From Pseudomonadota bacterium (lineage in GTDB: Bacteria; Pseudomonadota; Gammaproteobacteria; Acidiferrobacterales; UBA6901): 64,000 nt of DNA. This document shows, piece after piece, positions 28,008-36,966 of this stretch. The number at the start of each line of letters is the position of its first letter. The first letter of the stretch is position 1. The position numbers were made by a program, and so were the translations under genes. The DNA is taken from NCBI GenBank assembly GCA_021790335.1, contig JAJYEE010000004.1:60309-124308 (forward strand), read 5' to 3'. Below the pieces are notes generated by a model, which was not told where the DNA came from, did no database searches, and saw only the letters and a list, made by a program, of their open reading frames with translations.

Positions 28008-29500
28008 TTAGAGCTTCCCCTCCCTGATTAATCTCACCAGCGTTGAAATGTCGGCCCCGTAGTTGATTTCTCGGTCTGCATCCGACGTGTCCATGGCGTA
28101 GCGGTTGGAGCGGGCCATCATCATGTCGTTCAATAGCCAGCCCGGCTGCCGGCGGCGTAAGTTGGGGCGCTTGAGCTTATGCGAGCCTTCGGCGAACAGG
28201 ATTTTCGCACGGAGGGCTTCGAAGCTGTACCCCCGGCCGAGGCCGTTCATAACCCGTATGAGGTGGTTCACGCTCTCGGCATAGGCGTTGGTCACCTGAT
28301 GGTCGAAGTAGGCGAAGATGTGGGGCCGCCAGCCATCGACAGCACGAACAAGGGGCTGAAACGCTTCGCGCACGTCCGACGTCAGACCACTCTTCCATAT
28401 TTCGTAGGCACGTTCCGCCGCTGGCCGGGTCTTCATGTCCCAAATCCCGTAGAACGCCTCCTTGGCATCGTAGGCGGCACCCAGGAGGGGGTAATTGGCC
28501 GCCCACCCGGTGAGCTTCAGATATTCCTCGTCCGTCAGATCGTGGCGTCGCTTGAGCAACACCAAACGGTCATGCATCAGACCCCTTCGCTTGCGGGGAG
28601 AAATCTCGGCCCGCTGCGCCTTGCGGACGCTCTCCAGCGCCTCGTTCGCCATCCGCACCACATGGAACTTGTCGACGACAATGGTGGCCTGCGGCATGAG
28701 GGCCTGGACAGATTCCCGGTAAGGCGCCCACATATCCATGGCCACGTAGCTGACCTTCTCCCTGCCCTTGAGGTTCTGGAAATAGGTCATCACGGTCCGT
28801 TTTGTCCGGTCGCTCAGCACTTCGACGGCCGTGTTGTGTTCAATGTTGGAGATGATGCAGCGGGGCTTTTTGATGATGTGGATATCGTCGACCCCCATCC
28901 ACCTCGGCACCTCGAACCGGATGGTGCGTTCCAGCTCGTTAATGTAATCGCGGAAGACGTTTTTGATGGTATTCTCGGCCAGCCCCACCTCATCGGATAA
29001 GTGCGTGAATGGTCGCTTTATTGACTGCTTTCCGACCCAATCGGCCAGGCGGGATGTCATCATCCGCCGCTCGTCCATGTCCGGCGGGTGCTCATAAAAA
29101 GTCTTGCCGCACCGGCGACAGCGATAGCGTCGAGTATCAACATAGATACCGACCCGTTTGCCGCGCATGGGAAGATCTCGAATCAGCTGCTCTCTCCGAC
29201 CGAACCCCACTATTTCTCGGCGGCCGCAATGTTGGCAGGATGACGGGTGACCCGATGCCTCGGCCCAGATGTGGTAATCGTGTTCGTCTTCCTCGATGCG
29301 CGAGATGGCATAGGAGGGAAGATTGAGGATGTTGCGAGGCATGGTTATTCGTAAGGCAAAGCGTTGGACTTATACCGTGTTTTGTATAAATGCCAAAGCT
29401 ATAGCGCCGCCAATGACAACTGGAGTCACCACGGACGGTAAACTCCAAAAACCATCATCGCTACGATGCCCGGCAATGTAAGCACATCAGGTGTGCACAT
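27840..29500 (-). mobile_element. ISL3-family insertion sequence (ends not defined)
   Basis: Approximate extent of the insertion sequence around the transposase. The limits are estimates: I did not find the imperfect terminal inverted repeats or the 8-bp target duplication expected for ISL3 elements. Confidence 0.4.
28008..29342 (-). CDS. ISL3-family transposase
   Basis: A 444-residue DDE transposase of the ISL3 family. The N-terminal zinc-binding part has CQHCGRREI and YRCRRCGKTFYE. The catalytic core has the first aspartate in RWMGVDDIHIIK, the second in ATIVVDKFHVVRMANEAL, and the glutamate in TNAYAESVNHLIRVMNGLGRGYSFEALRAKILF, all typical. It is full-length and uninterrupted, so probably active or recently active. 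It lies inside the segment bounded by 214-bp direct repeats, together with a HepT/MntA module. Confidence 0.93.
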   Translation of the reverse strand: MPRNILNLPSYAISRIEEDEHDYHIWAEASGHPSSCQHCGRREIVGFGRREQLIRDLPMRGKRVGIYVDTRRYRCRRCGKTFYEHPPDMDERRMMTSRLADWVGKQSIKRPFTHLSDEVGLAENTIKNVFRDYINELERTIRFEVPRWMGVDDIHIIKKPRCIISNIEHNTAVEVLSDRTKRTVMTYFQNLKGREKVSYVAMDMWAPYRESVQALMPQATIVVDKFHVVRMANEALESVRKAQRAEISPRKRRGLMHDRLVLLKRRHDLTDEEYLKLTGWAANYPLLGAAYDAKEAFYGIWDMKTRPAAERAYEIWKSGLTSDVREAFQPLVRAVDGWRPHIFAYFDHQVTNAYAESVNHLIRVMNGLGRGYSFEALRAKILFAEGSHKLKRPNLRRRQPGWLLNDMMMARSNRYAMDTSDADREINYGADISTLVRLIREGKL

Positions 29501-29755
29501 TGCGTGCCCACCAAATATCCCCAAATTTACTTACCTCTTCCCCCGCCGCGCGCCGATACACATTACCGGAGCTCTTTACCGGGTGACCGGTTGTTCTTGT
29601 CGAAATCGAATCCGCAGGAGGACAGCGCCATCGGGTCTTGAGCGGGTACACCTCTTACCGCGTACAGGCAGGACAGCAGCGGCTGACGCTGCTGCCTCGT
29701 ACCGGCGATGCCGTGATGCAATCGGCCGGGCCGGCCTGGAGAGGCTTGCCGGTAT
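29343..29755. other. Gap between transposase and HepT gene
   Basis: About 410 bp including the promoter side of the transposase. No gene with coding character was recognised. The right end of the insertion sequence should be here. Confidence 0.35.
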
Positions 29756-30142
29756 TCATGGCGCTGGTGCCGTTCCTGCATGGCCGAGCGCTTGAAGCAC
29801 AACATCGACCTGAATTTCCAGCAATGGCAAATCACGCTCCACCGTTTTCCAGACCACTTCAAGGTCTACCTTGAAGTAGCCGTGGGCCAACGCATTGCGT
29901 GTACCGTAAACGGCTTTGAGGGGGAAACCTGGATGCTGCATGGCGAAGTCCGGGAAATGACGCTGGATGTTGCCTGCCGCCTCCCCGATGATCTCCAGAT
30001 TGCGGATCACCGCATCCTGCTTCTCTTCATTGGTGAGGAACGCGGCGCGGTCGATATCGGATAGATACCGTTGAATGCGACCGATGGCCTGCTGGATATG
30101 CTCCAGGTAGTCTTTCAGGGCAAGCTCGTCCCGCCGGCTCAT
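29756..30142 (-). CDS. hepT: HepT-like HEPN toxin (DUF86)
   Basis: A 128-residue all-helical HEPN-domain protein. The catalytic RX4-6H motif is intact as R82-NALA-H87-GY, and the N-terminal half has the conserved VIRNLEIIGEAAGNI helix. HepT proteins are toxins (RNases, or targets of AMPylation) paired with a MNT-type nucleotidyltransferase antitoxin. It overlaps its partner gene by four bases (ATGA at 30139-30142), which fixes the start; an upstream in-frame ATG at 30178 lies inside the partner. The pair lies in the inserted segment. Confidence 0.88.
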   Translation of the reverse strand: MSRRDELALKDYLEHIQQAIGRIQRYLSDIDRAAFLTNEEKQDAVIRNLEIIGEAAGNIQRHFPDFAMQHPGFPLKAVYGTRNALAHGYFKVDLEVVWKTVERDLPLLEIQVDVVLQALGHAGTAPAP

Positions 30143-30429
30143 ACCGCCCGCGCCTCTTTCAGCACTTCCATTTTCCATCTGTCCGGCAATGCCCCGGGAG
30201 TCAGCACATCGACCTCCACTCCAAGAAGCTCCATCAGCTCGGCACGTATGGCTCCAATATCGAAAAGCGAAGTTTCCTCGGTGGCGTCAATGAGGATGTC
30301 CAGATCACTATCATCGGTATCCTGCCCATAGAGTACGGATCCGAAAACACGGACGTTCTTGGCATGATGGCGCTCGACGATCTGCCGAATGGCATCGCGA
30401 TGCTGCTGAAATGCGATGGATGGCTTCAT
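30139..30429 (-). CDS. mntA: MntA-like minimal nucleotidyltransferase antitoxin
   Basis: A 96-residue nucleotidyltransferase with the full signature GSX10DXD: G30-S31 VLYGQDTDDS D42-L-D44. MntA antitoxins neutralise HepT by adding AMP groups to its active-site tyrosine. It is the first gene of the pair, with the toxin following by a four-base overlap, the normal order for this system. Only a weak ribosome site is seen. Confidence 0.88.
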   Translation of the reverse strand: MKPSIAFQQHRDAIRQIVERHHAKNVRVFGSVLYGQDTDDSDLDILIDATEETSLFDIGAIRAELMELLGVEVDVLTPGALPDRWKMEVLKEARAV

Positions 30430-30596
30430 GCGCAGAGTCCTGTTCCCGACCAGATCGCCGAACTGTAGTCCATGAACGCCTAGGCGTCAATCACGGATTG
30501 CGGTTTTTAATGCGAAGGCGGCCTTGCGAAAGGGTGGGTGAATCAATCATAAAACGCGGATACCCAAAAACTAAACTCCCCAGAAACCTGCCGAAG

Positions 30597-30687
30597 AAGC
30601 ATACCGGTGGGCTGGGAGCCGCATGGTCTTACGGTATGGCCGCAGCCGGGCCGCTACTCGCTCGGGCACACCGGGAACCTGCGCTAG
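30597..30687 (+). pseudogene. Truncated 3' end of the YVTN propeller gene
   Basis: Encodes the last 29 residues (ending RYSLGHTGNLR) of the protein at 26143-27330, with no upstream part. It is a by-product of the 214-bp duplication. Confidence 0.8.
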
Positions 30688-30810
30688 CATAAACCGGCGG
30701 AACCCGCCGGCGGCCGATCGCAGTCCTATCCGCCGCCGGCAATCCGCGCCAGAACTTTTTCCACCACCTTGCCGCGCGCAACGAGCTGCGTGGCGCCGGC
30801 GGCCTTCGCC
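30597..30810. repeat. 214-bp direct repeat, right copy
   Basis: Identical to 27240-27453. This copy holds only the last 91 bp of the YVTN gene (stop at 30685-30687) and the intact 3' end of the receiver-like gene. The perfect identity implies a recent event. Confidence 0.9.
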
Positions 30811-31043
30811 CGGCGAAAGGCGTCTCCGTCCAGATGCGGACCGAAGGCGAGAATGCCTGTACCGGGATGTGCATTGTGCATGCGGCTGATGCATTCGAGC
30901 GCATCGGCAACCCCGAGGTCCACCACGATCAGATCGGGCTCGACCGCGGAATCATCCTTGAGCAGCTGCGCGCCCGCCGCTTTCCAGCTTGACTCGATAC
31001 GCACGCGGCTCATCAGATCATCGGATAGCAGCAGGATTTTCAT
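30726..31043 (-). CDS. Degenerate receiver-like protein
   Basis: A 105-residue CheY-like domain without output domain. The acidic pair DD is at residues 6-7 of MKILLLSDDL and an aspartate sits at the phospho-acceptor position (LIVVDLG), but the usual Thr/Ser and Lys switch residues are not recognisable (LAFGPH, LVARGK). It follows the KimA-like transporter gene almost without a gap; a TTG at 31052 would overlap that gene and has a GGAAGG ribosome site 3 nt upstream, so the start is uncertain. It may regulate the transporter. Its 3' end lies in the 214-bp repeat. Confidence 0.65.
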   Translation of the reverse strand: MKILLLSDDLMSRVRIESSWKAAGAQLLKDDSAVEPDLIVVDLGVADALECISRMHNAHPGTGILAFGPHLDGDAFRRAKAAGATQLVARGKVVEKVLARIAGGG

Positions 31044-31048
31044 GGTGA

Positions 31049-33187
31049 TCAACGACCTTCCGCGTGGTGATCTGCCGGGACCAGGGCAGCCACATCCGCC
31101 GGATTGCGTGCCGGCACCGCCGCGCTTCCGGGCGAGCGGCCTTCCACCAACATGGGCATGATCACCAGCGGCACGCCGCGCAGATGAAGCTTGCGCTGGA
31201 TTGCAAGCGCCGTGTAGTTATGCAGCAGGCGCGTAAGCCAGTTCTCGCTGCGGAACACCAGAGTGCCTGCGAAGAACACGCTGCCCGGGAAGCGCTGCAG
31301 CGTGCGGTCGGCGAGCCTCAGGGCCACTTCGACCGGATCCGTTCCGAAATCGACATAGCCGGTCGCCGCCATGCCGTGCGCATGGCAGAAATTCACGTAG
31401 TTCACGATCTGCGCATCGGCGTTCTTCTGCAGCTGCTCGATCGTCTCGTCCTCCTTGAAACCGGCCGTGTCCACCTCGCCCACCGTCAGAAATACGAAGT
31501 TCTTGAAGCGGCCGGGGAACAGGCGCTGCGAGTTCAGCAGCGTGTGGATGCCGAGCCCGCGGTAGCTCGAGACGAAGAAGACCGCGGCCGGCTCTCCTTC
31601 CTCGAGCTGCGCCGCAGCGGCGGGGCCAGGCGACGCCGGCAGCGTCGTCAGCACATCGTCCAGCGACTCGAGCTGCCGGTGAACCATCTCATAGTGCCGG
31701 CTCACCAGCAGGCAGAGCCCGATGAGAGACCCGGTCACGAGGGTCGTGACCCAGCCGCCCTGGTCGAACTTTTCCATCAGCGTGATGACCAGGATGCTGC
31801 TGGTTACTGCAAGCCCCAGCAGCGACAGCGGCAATCGCCAGCGCCACCCGGTCTCGGCGCTGCGGTGGCGCCACCAATAGACGCACAGACCGAGCAGCGT
31901 GAGCGTGAACGTCAGAAATACATTGATACTGTACAGGACAACGAGCAGATCGACGCTTCCGCCGGTCGCCACCAACACGATGATCGCGGCCATGCCCATC
32001 AGAAGGATGCCGTTCTTCGTCACCAGCCGGTCTGACAGCTGCGAGAACCGGTGCGGCAACCAATGGTCCACGGCCATATTTGCCAGAACCGCCGGGCCAC
32101 CCAGATAGCCGGTATTCGCGGCAACGAACAGCAGGGCCGCCTCGAGCAGCATGGTAATGACCATCACAATATGGCCCGCGTTCACGCCTCCGACATGCCA
32201 GTTCGAAAGTATTGCGGAAAACACCACCGCATTGAGGGTCTGCCCCGCCACCGGACGCACATTCCACAGCAGATACAGAAGAATGATCCCGCCGGCGGTG
32301 AACGACAGTGAAAGTGCCATGTAGAACATGGTCCACTTGCCGGTGTGCACGCGCGGCTCTTTCAGCACATTGACGCTGTTGGAGACCGCCTCGATACCGG
32401 TATAGGTACCGCCGCCCAAGGCGTAGGCGCGCATTATGATCGCCAGCGCCCCGATCCAGCCCAGATTGTGCGTCATGGAAGAGAACTGCCTGGTGCTGGC
32501 GTACAGCACACCCGACAGGTGCTGCACGTGCAGCCCCACGCCGTAAACGATGAGAAAGGCGTGGGTGAACACGAATCCGAGGAACAGCGGGAGCAGAAAC
32601 CGGATCGACTCCTTCACGCCGCGCAAATTCAGAACCAAAAGCGCGACAAGCAGCAGGATCTTTACTTCCAGCCCGTAGGCATCCCAGGCGTGCGGCAGGA
32701 AGCTGAGCAGCGCGTCCACGCCGGCGGCGATCGAAATGGCGATCGTCAGCATGTAATCCACCACCAGGGCGCTGCCCGAGACGAGGCCGACGTGCCGGCC
32801 GAGCAGACGCGTCGCCACCTTGTAGCCTCCGCCACCGCTCGGAAAAAGCTCGATCACCTGATTGTAGGCGACGGCGATGACAAAGACGGTGAGGGCCGTG
32901 GCAACTGCAAGAAAAATCGCCGGATCGGTATGCGGCAACAGCGCGCGGAACGACTCTTCCGGACCATAACACGAGGACGACAGGCCATCCGCGCCCAGCC
33001 CCACCCACGCGAGGAAAGCGATCAGCGTGATGTGCTGGCGGGTCTGCGGCGACAGCGGGTCACGGGGAGGTCCCAGCACCAGCATGCGCAGAGAATGCAA
33101 TACACGCATCGTCGGCGACGTCAAAGTGCCGCCAGCTATCGTCGGAGGGGCCGGAACCGAATCCCCGGGCTTATTATTTTCAGGCAT
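31049..33187 (-). CDS. APC-superfamily transporter, KimA-like
   Basis: A 712-residue transporter with about 12 membrane helices (roughly 50-490) and a long soluble C-terminal domain of about 200 residues. LSSSCYGPEESFRALLPH, an ELFPSGGGGYKVATRLLG stretch and GGGTYTGIEAVSNSVN resemble the KimA/YdaO group of potassium importers, in which the C-terminal domain binds cyclic di-AMP in some bacteria. Amino-acid transport cannot be excluded. The gene for a small degenerate receiver follows directly downstream on the same strand. Confidence 0.75.
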   Translation of the reverse strand: MPENNKPGDSVPAPPTIAGGTLTSPTMRVLHSLRMLVLGPPRDPLSPQTRQHITLIAFLAWVGLGADGLSSSCYGPEESFRALLPHTDPAIFLAVATALTVFVIAVAYNQVIELFPSGGGGYKVATRLLGRHVGLVSGSALVVDYMLTIAISIAAGVDALLSFLPHAWDAYGLEVKILLLVALLVLNLRGVKESIRFLLPLFLGFVFTHAFLIVYGVGLHVQHLSGVLYASTRQFSSMTHNLGWIGALAIIMRAYALGGGTYTGIEAVSNSVNVLKEPRVHTGKWTMFYMALSLSFTAGGIILLYLLWNVRPVAGQTLNAVVFSAILSNWHVGGVNAGHIVMVITMLLEAALLFVAANTGYLGGPAVLANMAVDHWLPHRFSQLSDRLVTKNGILLMGMAAIIVLVATGGSVDLLVVLYSINVFLTFTLTLLGLCVYWWRHRSAETGWRWRLPLSLLGLAVTSSILVITLMEKFDQGGWVTTLVTGSLIGLCLLVSRHYEMVHRQLESLDDVLTTLPASPGPAAAAQLEEGEPAAVFFVSSYRGLGIHTLLNSQRLFPGRFKNFVFLTVGEVDTAGFKEDETIEQLQKNADAQIVNYVNFCHAHGMAATGYVDFGTDPVEVALRLADRTLQRFPGSVFFAGTLVFRSENWLTRLLHNYTALAIQRKLHLRGVPLVIMPMLVEGRSPGSAAVPARNPADVAALVPADHHAEGR

Positions 33188-33618
33188 CGCCAGTTCAGAA
33201 TGAACCCGGCCGGCTACAAACCCGGCAAAGGTGGCGCATTATGCAAAAAACCAGAAGGAATTGGGATATCCCACGGCCACCGGCGCCGGAGCACGGTCTG
33301 TGCGGTACTTCAGGGATCCGGCAAAAAGACTGTGTTTTCGGGGAATTGCAGCAAGAAAACAGCATTGATCGCGATGACCGCCTGCAACGGGGTCCGAAGG
33401 CCGGCAAGCGCCGCAAACATCCCCGTGCGGATTCCCGGAGGCGCAGACCGGTAAATGGGCGCGCCCCAAGCACCATCCCGGCAGGCACATTCCGGCAGCG
33501 CCGCTGGACGGGCGATGGTCCCGGAAAGCCCCAAACCGCCGCTTCTGCGGGTCGTCGGCCGGCATATGACGGGGCAGAACGGACAGGACTGCCCGCCGCA
33601 AATTTCGGTACAAATGCC
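33188..33618. other. Region upstream of the KimA-like gene, no gene seen
   Basis: About 430 bp between the transporter start and the cold-shock gene terminator. Frames on both strands exist but none is recognisable. Confidence 0.35.
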
Positions 33619-33644
33619 GAAAACCCCGCTTGCGCGGGGTTTTC
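33619..33644. terminator. Bidirectional-type terminator hairpin
   Basis: An 11-bp perfect stem (33619-33629 with 33634-33644) of the form GAAAACCCCGC-TTGC-GCGGGGTTTTC. The A- and T-runs are part of the stem, typical of intrinsic terminators working in both directions. It lies beyond the 3' end of the cold-shock gene. Confidence 0.7.
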
Positions 33645-33669
33645 CGATACTGTTTGATCAACTAAGGAA

Positions 33670-33688
33670 ATCCGGACCAGGTCCGGAT
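33670..33688 (-). terminator. Hairpin directly after the cold-shock gene
   Basis: A 9-bp inverted repeat ATCCGGACC-A-GGTCCGGAT ten bp past the cold-shock stop codon; on the minus strand it is followed by TTCCTTAGTT, a weak T-rich tail. Confidence 0.5.
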
Positions 33689-33697
33689 GTGCCGGCC

Positions 33698-33901
33698 TCA
33701 GCGTGGCACAACCTTGGTCGCTTGCATGCCTTTCGGACCCTTGGTGGCTTCAAACTCCACCTGCTGACCCTCGGCAAGGCTCTTGAATCCATCCCCTTGG
33801 ACCACGGAAAAATGTACGAACACATCTGCGCTTCCGTCTTTCGGGGTAATAAAACCAAAACCCTTCGCGTCGTTGAACCACTTTACGGTACCACTTTGCA
33901 T
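33698..33901 (-). CDS. Cold-shock protein (CspA family)
   Basis: A 67-residue single cold-shock domain, the usual length. RNA-binding motifs RNP1 (KGFGFI) and RNP2 (VFVHF) are intact within [20 protein letters not shown]. It binds single-stranded RNA or DNA and acts as an RNA chaperone. A GAGAGGT ribosome site precedes the ATG. The leader has two small inverted repeats (33913-33924 and one around the CGGGAAATTCCCG sequence near 33940), which might give temperature-dependent structure. Two terminator-like hairpins follow the gene. Confidence 0.95.
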   Translation of the reverse strand: MQSGTVKWFNDAKGFGFITPKDGSADVFVHFSVVQGDGFKSLAEGQQVEFEATKGPKGMQATKVVPR

Positions 33902-33969
33902 ATTTACCTCTCGCTCCTCGGAGCATGAACGGGAAATTCCCGGGTTAATGCGGCTGAAGAAGAGACTAA

Positions 33970-34260
33970 GAAAGGTGGCACAGCCAGCTCACTGTAAAGC
34001 ATGGGACGACAACCGGTCTTGAGTACAACTGCTTCAACGCCCTCCCCGCCACCATCGGGCCGGGACCGGGCGGAAATACTACGCAAACCGCCACCCGGTT
34101 GCAAGCTGCGATGGTGGTGGACCTCGACCAGGCCGGCTCAAAAGCCCTGTTCGACAGGCTCATCGCGATTATCGCAGCAGGCGGTGCCACCCTCCTCCAG
34201 ACCCATCTCATGTTGGAAGAGGCTACGAATGGACCCGGACCGCGGCCTGGCACACAATAG
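33970..34260 (+). pseudogene. Possible remnant of a protein gene
   Basis: A plus-strand frame with strong coding-type codon use (high GC at third positions) ends in TAG at 34258-34260. It includes LEYNCFNALPATIGPGPGG and VVDLDQAGSKALFDRLIAI, but it has no suitable start codon or ribosome site (the only ATG is at 34114) and is bounded upstream by a stop. I do not recognise the protein. It may be the 3' end of a lost gene. Confidence 0.25.
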
Positions 34261-34314
34261 CGCATGCGCAGTTCCCGAACCGAGCGCGGTCGCCCCGCGC
34301 GGGACACATAGCCG

Positions 34315-34986
34315 GTGCGATCTCCGTACTCGCTGCCCCAGCTGGTGCTGTTCATCTTCGCCGTGGCTGTCCTGTCGGCCCTGGTTCAGTTCGGCGTCCT
34401 GTCGATCGCCTTCGGCAAACTCGGCCTGTCCTGGAGTTCGGCCATGCTGCTGCTATTTGCCTCGCTGTTCGGCAGCGCCTTCAATCTGCCGCTGTTCTCG
34501 ATCAGAACCGAGGCGCCAGCCGACGACGCGGCGCTGCCACCACCGTTGCGCGGACTGCTGCGCCAGATGGTCCGGGAATACCACGGAAGGACGCTCATCG
34601 CGGTGAACGTCGGAGGTTGCCTGGTGCCGGTGTGGTTTTCGCTGTATCTGCTTTCGCGTCATGCCTTGCCGGCGTGGCAGGTGCTGCTCTCGATCGCAGT
34701 CGTCGCTGCCGTCAGCCACAGGTTGAGCCGTCCGGTACGCGGGATCGGCATCGCAATGCCGGTGTTCGTGGCGCCGGTGTGTGCGGCCCTGGTAGCCCTG
34801 ATCGTCAATCCCGCCGAGGCGGCGCCGCTGGCCTACGTCTGCGGCACGCTCGGGGTGCTGATCGGCGCCGATCTGCTCAGGCTGCGGGACATCCGCCGCA
34901 TGGGCGCTCCGGTCGCATCGATCGGGGGCGCCGGAACTTTCGACGGGATCTTTGTCACCGGCATCGTTGCGGTGCTGCTGGCCTGA
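34315..34986 (+). CDS. DUF1614 family membrane protein
   Basis: A 223-residue protein with about seven membrane helices, ending with the family hallmark GGAGTFDGIFVTGIVAVLLA; NVGGCLVPVWFSLYLL is also typical of DUF1614. Function is unknown. The start is GTG at 34315. It converges on the transglycosylase gene. Confidence 0.8.
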   Translation: MRSPYSLPQLVLFIFAVAVLSALVQFGVLSIAFGKLGLSWSSAMLLLFASLFGSAFNLPLFSIRTEAPADDAALPPPLRGLLRQMVREYHGRTLIAVNVGGCLVPVWFSLYLLSRHALPAWQVLLSIAVVAAVSHRLSRPVRGIGIAMPVFVAPVCAALVALIVNPAEAAPLAYVCGTLGVLIGADLLRLRDIRRMGAPVASIGGAGTFDGIFVTGIVAVLLA

Positions 34987-35007
34987 CCGCCGCAACGCCG
35001 GCGGCCG

Positions 35008-35652
35008 CTAGCGTGTGCGGAACTCTTTTCTCACATAGCGGTTGCGATACTGCATCACCCGGCGCACGTACGTTTGCGTCTCGTTGAATGGCGGCACACC
35101 CCGGTAGCGCAGGACCGCACTGGCACCGGCGTTGTACGCGGCAAGCGCCAGCCGGTGATTGTCGTCGAATTCCACCAGTAGATCCTTGAGATAACGAACC
35201 CCGGCACCGAGATTCTGGGCCGGATCAAAGACATCGCGTACACCATAACGCGCGGCGGTGGCCGGCATGAGCTGCATCAGCCCCGAGGCTCCTTTCGGGG
35301 ATACGGCCCCGGGGTCAAAACCGGATTCCGCGTGCACCACCGCCTTGACCAGGGCGACACTCACGTGTGCGGCCACGGCATCGCGCCGGATGAGCCGGTC
35401 GTAGCGGCCGGAGGCGGCTGGCGCGCACGGAACACCGCGCCGCGCCAACACTGCACCCATGCCGCGGACCGAATTGCTCGCCCGGATCAAGCGATAGCGG
35501 GGGCTGCCCAGAGCGTGGTCGGAGAGCAGGCGCGACCCGTCAGGCCTTTGGTAGACATACCACTGCGCGTGCGCCGCCGCGGCCAGGCAGAACCCGACTG
35601 CGGTGAGCACCACGATGAACCATCGTTTTGCGTATTCCGGTCCGGGCATCAT
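35008..35652 (-). CDS. Lytic transglycosylase (SLT domain)
   Basis: A 214-residue exported enzyme with a signal peptide (about 1-28, ending AAAHA). The C-terminal half is a goose-lysozyme-like SLT domain: the catalytic glutamate lies in VKAVVHAESGFDPGAVSPKGASGLMQLMPATAARYGV, followed by NLGAGVRYLKDLL and ALAAYNAGASAV. It cleaves peptidoglycan glycan strands, making anhydromuropeptides. Two adjacent ATGs (35652, 35649) follow a GGGGGAA ribosome site; the frame is open to 35694 but the signal peptide starts here. Confidence 0.88.
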   Translation of the reverse strand: MMPGPEYAKRWFIVVLTAVGFCLAAAAHAQWYVYQRPDGSRLLSDHALGSPRYRLIRASNSVRGMGAVLARRGVPCAPAASGRYDRLIRRDAVAAHVSVALVKAVVHAESGFDPGAVSPKGASGLMQLMPATAARYGVRDVFDPAQNLGAGVRYLKDLLVEFDDNHRLALAAYNAGASAVLRYRGVPPFNETQTYVRRVMQYRNRYVRKEFRTR

Positions 35653-36030
35653 GCCGCGTTCCCCCTTGCCGCCGCTCGGCGGGCGGAATTCCACTCAAGG
35701 GAACTTGCATTTCCTGTGCCATCTAAAAGGTTGTGTCGCCTTGAAAATCCCCGCAGGTGAAATGCAAGTATCTGAATTGGCGAGGAATCAGATGCTCATG
35801 AGCGGGGATTGAGGGACGCGGCGTGCAGGCCCCAAGTGCCGGACAGACGGCGGGGTGCCGGACTTCTGGCTGCCGCGAGTGGCCGCAAACCGTCACCGGC
35901 CGGGGGCGCATGCATCGGCGGCGCCATTCGATTAAACTGCTGTTTTTTTGGTTACCCGGAACCGCACCGCACCCAGCCTGCCTTCATTCCGGCACACCTG
36001 CAGTCCCATGAGCCTAGAGGAGCCAATATT
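35653..36030. other. Intergenic region upstream of thioredoxin
   Basis: About 380 bp between divergent genes, including both promoters. A short frame reading LKIPAGEMQVSELARNQMLM occurs near 35742-35811 but has no clear ribosome site and is not called. Confidence 0.35.
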
Positions 36031-36411
36031 GTGAGCATCGTGACGATCACCCAAGAGAATTTCAACGAGACCATCAACAATAACGGCATGGTCATCCTCG
36101 ACTTCTGGGCACCGTGGTGCGGACCCTGCCGCTCTTTCGCGCCGGTATTTGAGCAAACCTCAGAGCAGCACCCGGACGTCGTTTTCGCGAAGATCAACAC
36201 CGAGGAACAGCAGGAACTGGCTGGCGCGTTCCAGATCCGGTCCATCCCGACCCTGATGATATTCCGCGATCAGATCATCATCTTCTCGCAACCGGGGGCC
36301 CTGCCGGCCAGCGCCTTCGAAGAACTGATCACCAAGGCCAAGGCGCTCGACATGGATACCGTGCGCGGTCAGATCGCGTCGCAAAAAACCCAGGCGGCCA
36401 GCGCGGAATAG
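36031..36411 (+). CDS. Thioredoxin
   Basis: A 126-residue thioredoxin fold with the active-site WAPWCGPC and the conserved cis-proline in IRSIPTLMIF. The C terminus extends about 18 residues beyond ordinary TrxA. It reduces protein disulfides in the cytoplasm. The GTG at 36031 has an AGAGGAG ribosome site 9 nt upstream, which decides the start against longer frames. It stands alone in front of a convergent XRE regulator. Confidence 0.92.
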   Translation: MSIVTITQENFNETINNNGMVILDFWAPWCGPCRSFAPVFEQTSEQHPDVVFAKINTEEQQELAGAFQIRSIPTLMIFRDQIIIFSQPGALPASAFEELITKAKALDMDTVRGQIASQKTQAASAE

Positions 36412-36461
36412 CTCCGCGCTCTGCGCACCGCGGCGCGGTCGGCCGCGGTGCGCTCAATCGC

Positions 36462-36758
36462 TCATGCGAAAGCCGGCAGGTAGGGGCCGGTGCCGTCTTC
36501 GATCTTCAGGAGGCCGGCAAACTCGCTGAGATCATGGAAGGCGAGAAGTGCATGCACCTGCATGTCGAACGCCTGGGCGATCTTCTCGAGATTGTCCAGG
36601 CCGGCATTGATCTCCGCCCGCTCGATGTGACCGATGTAGTTGCGGTGGACACCGCTCAGTTCGGCCAGCACTTCCTGCGACCAGCCGCGCGCCGCCCGCA
36701 ACAGGCGTACGCGCCGCGCCAGCAAATCTCGTGATGTCTGGGAATTCAAATCGGTCAT
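36462..36758 (-). CDS. XRE-family HTH transcriptional regulator
   Basis: A 98-residue protein with a Cro/CI-type helix-turn-helix (about 15-70): LLRAARGWSQEVLAELSGVHRNYIGHIERAEINAGLDNLEKIAQAFD, wholly typical. The last 25 residues have no known fold. AAGGAG precedes the ATG. Targets unknown; likely self-regulated. Confidence 0.85.
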   Translation of the reverse strand: MTDLNSQTSRDLLARRVRLLRAARGWSQEVLAELSGVHRNYIGHIERAEINAGLDNLEKIAQAFDMQVHALLAFHDLSEFAGLLKIEDGTGPYLPAFA

Positions 36759-36966
36759 CGAAAGCTCCTTCGATCAGATGGACCGCAAAACTGCTTCCAA
36801 TACACCATACCGTGTGCAAAGCATGGTTTCGCGCTGGAAGCCTCGTTTCGACCCGCGATACGGCCGGCCGGTTTAGCGGCCCACGCACACGATGTCCCGC
36901 GCGATGATACGCGCGGCACCCGGCTGAAACAACCGCCGGCGTCCGCTGCGCCGCGCCGGTAGCGAC

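Noticed and set aside
35742..35811. Short frame LKIPAGEMQVSELARNQMLM before the thioredoxin gene
   Set aside because: TTG start, no clear ribosome site, no recognisable protein.
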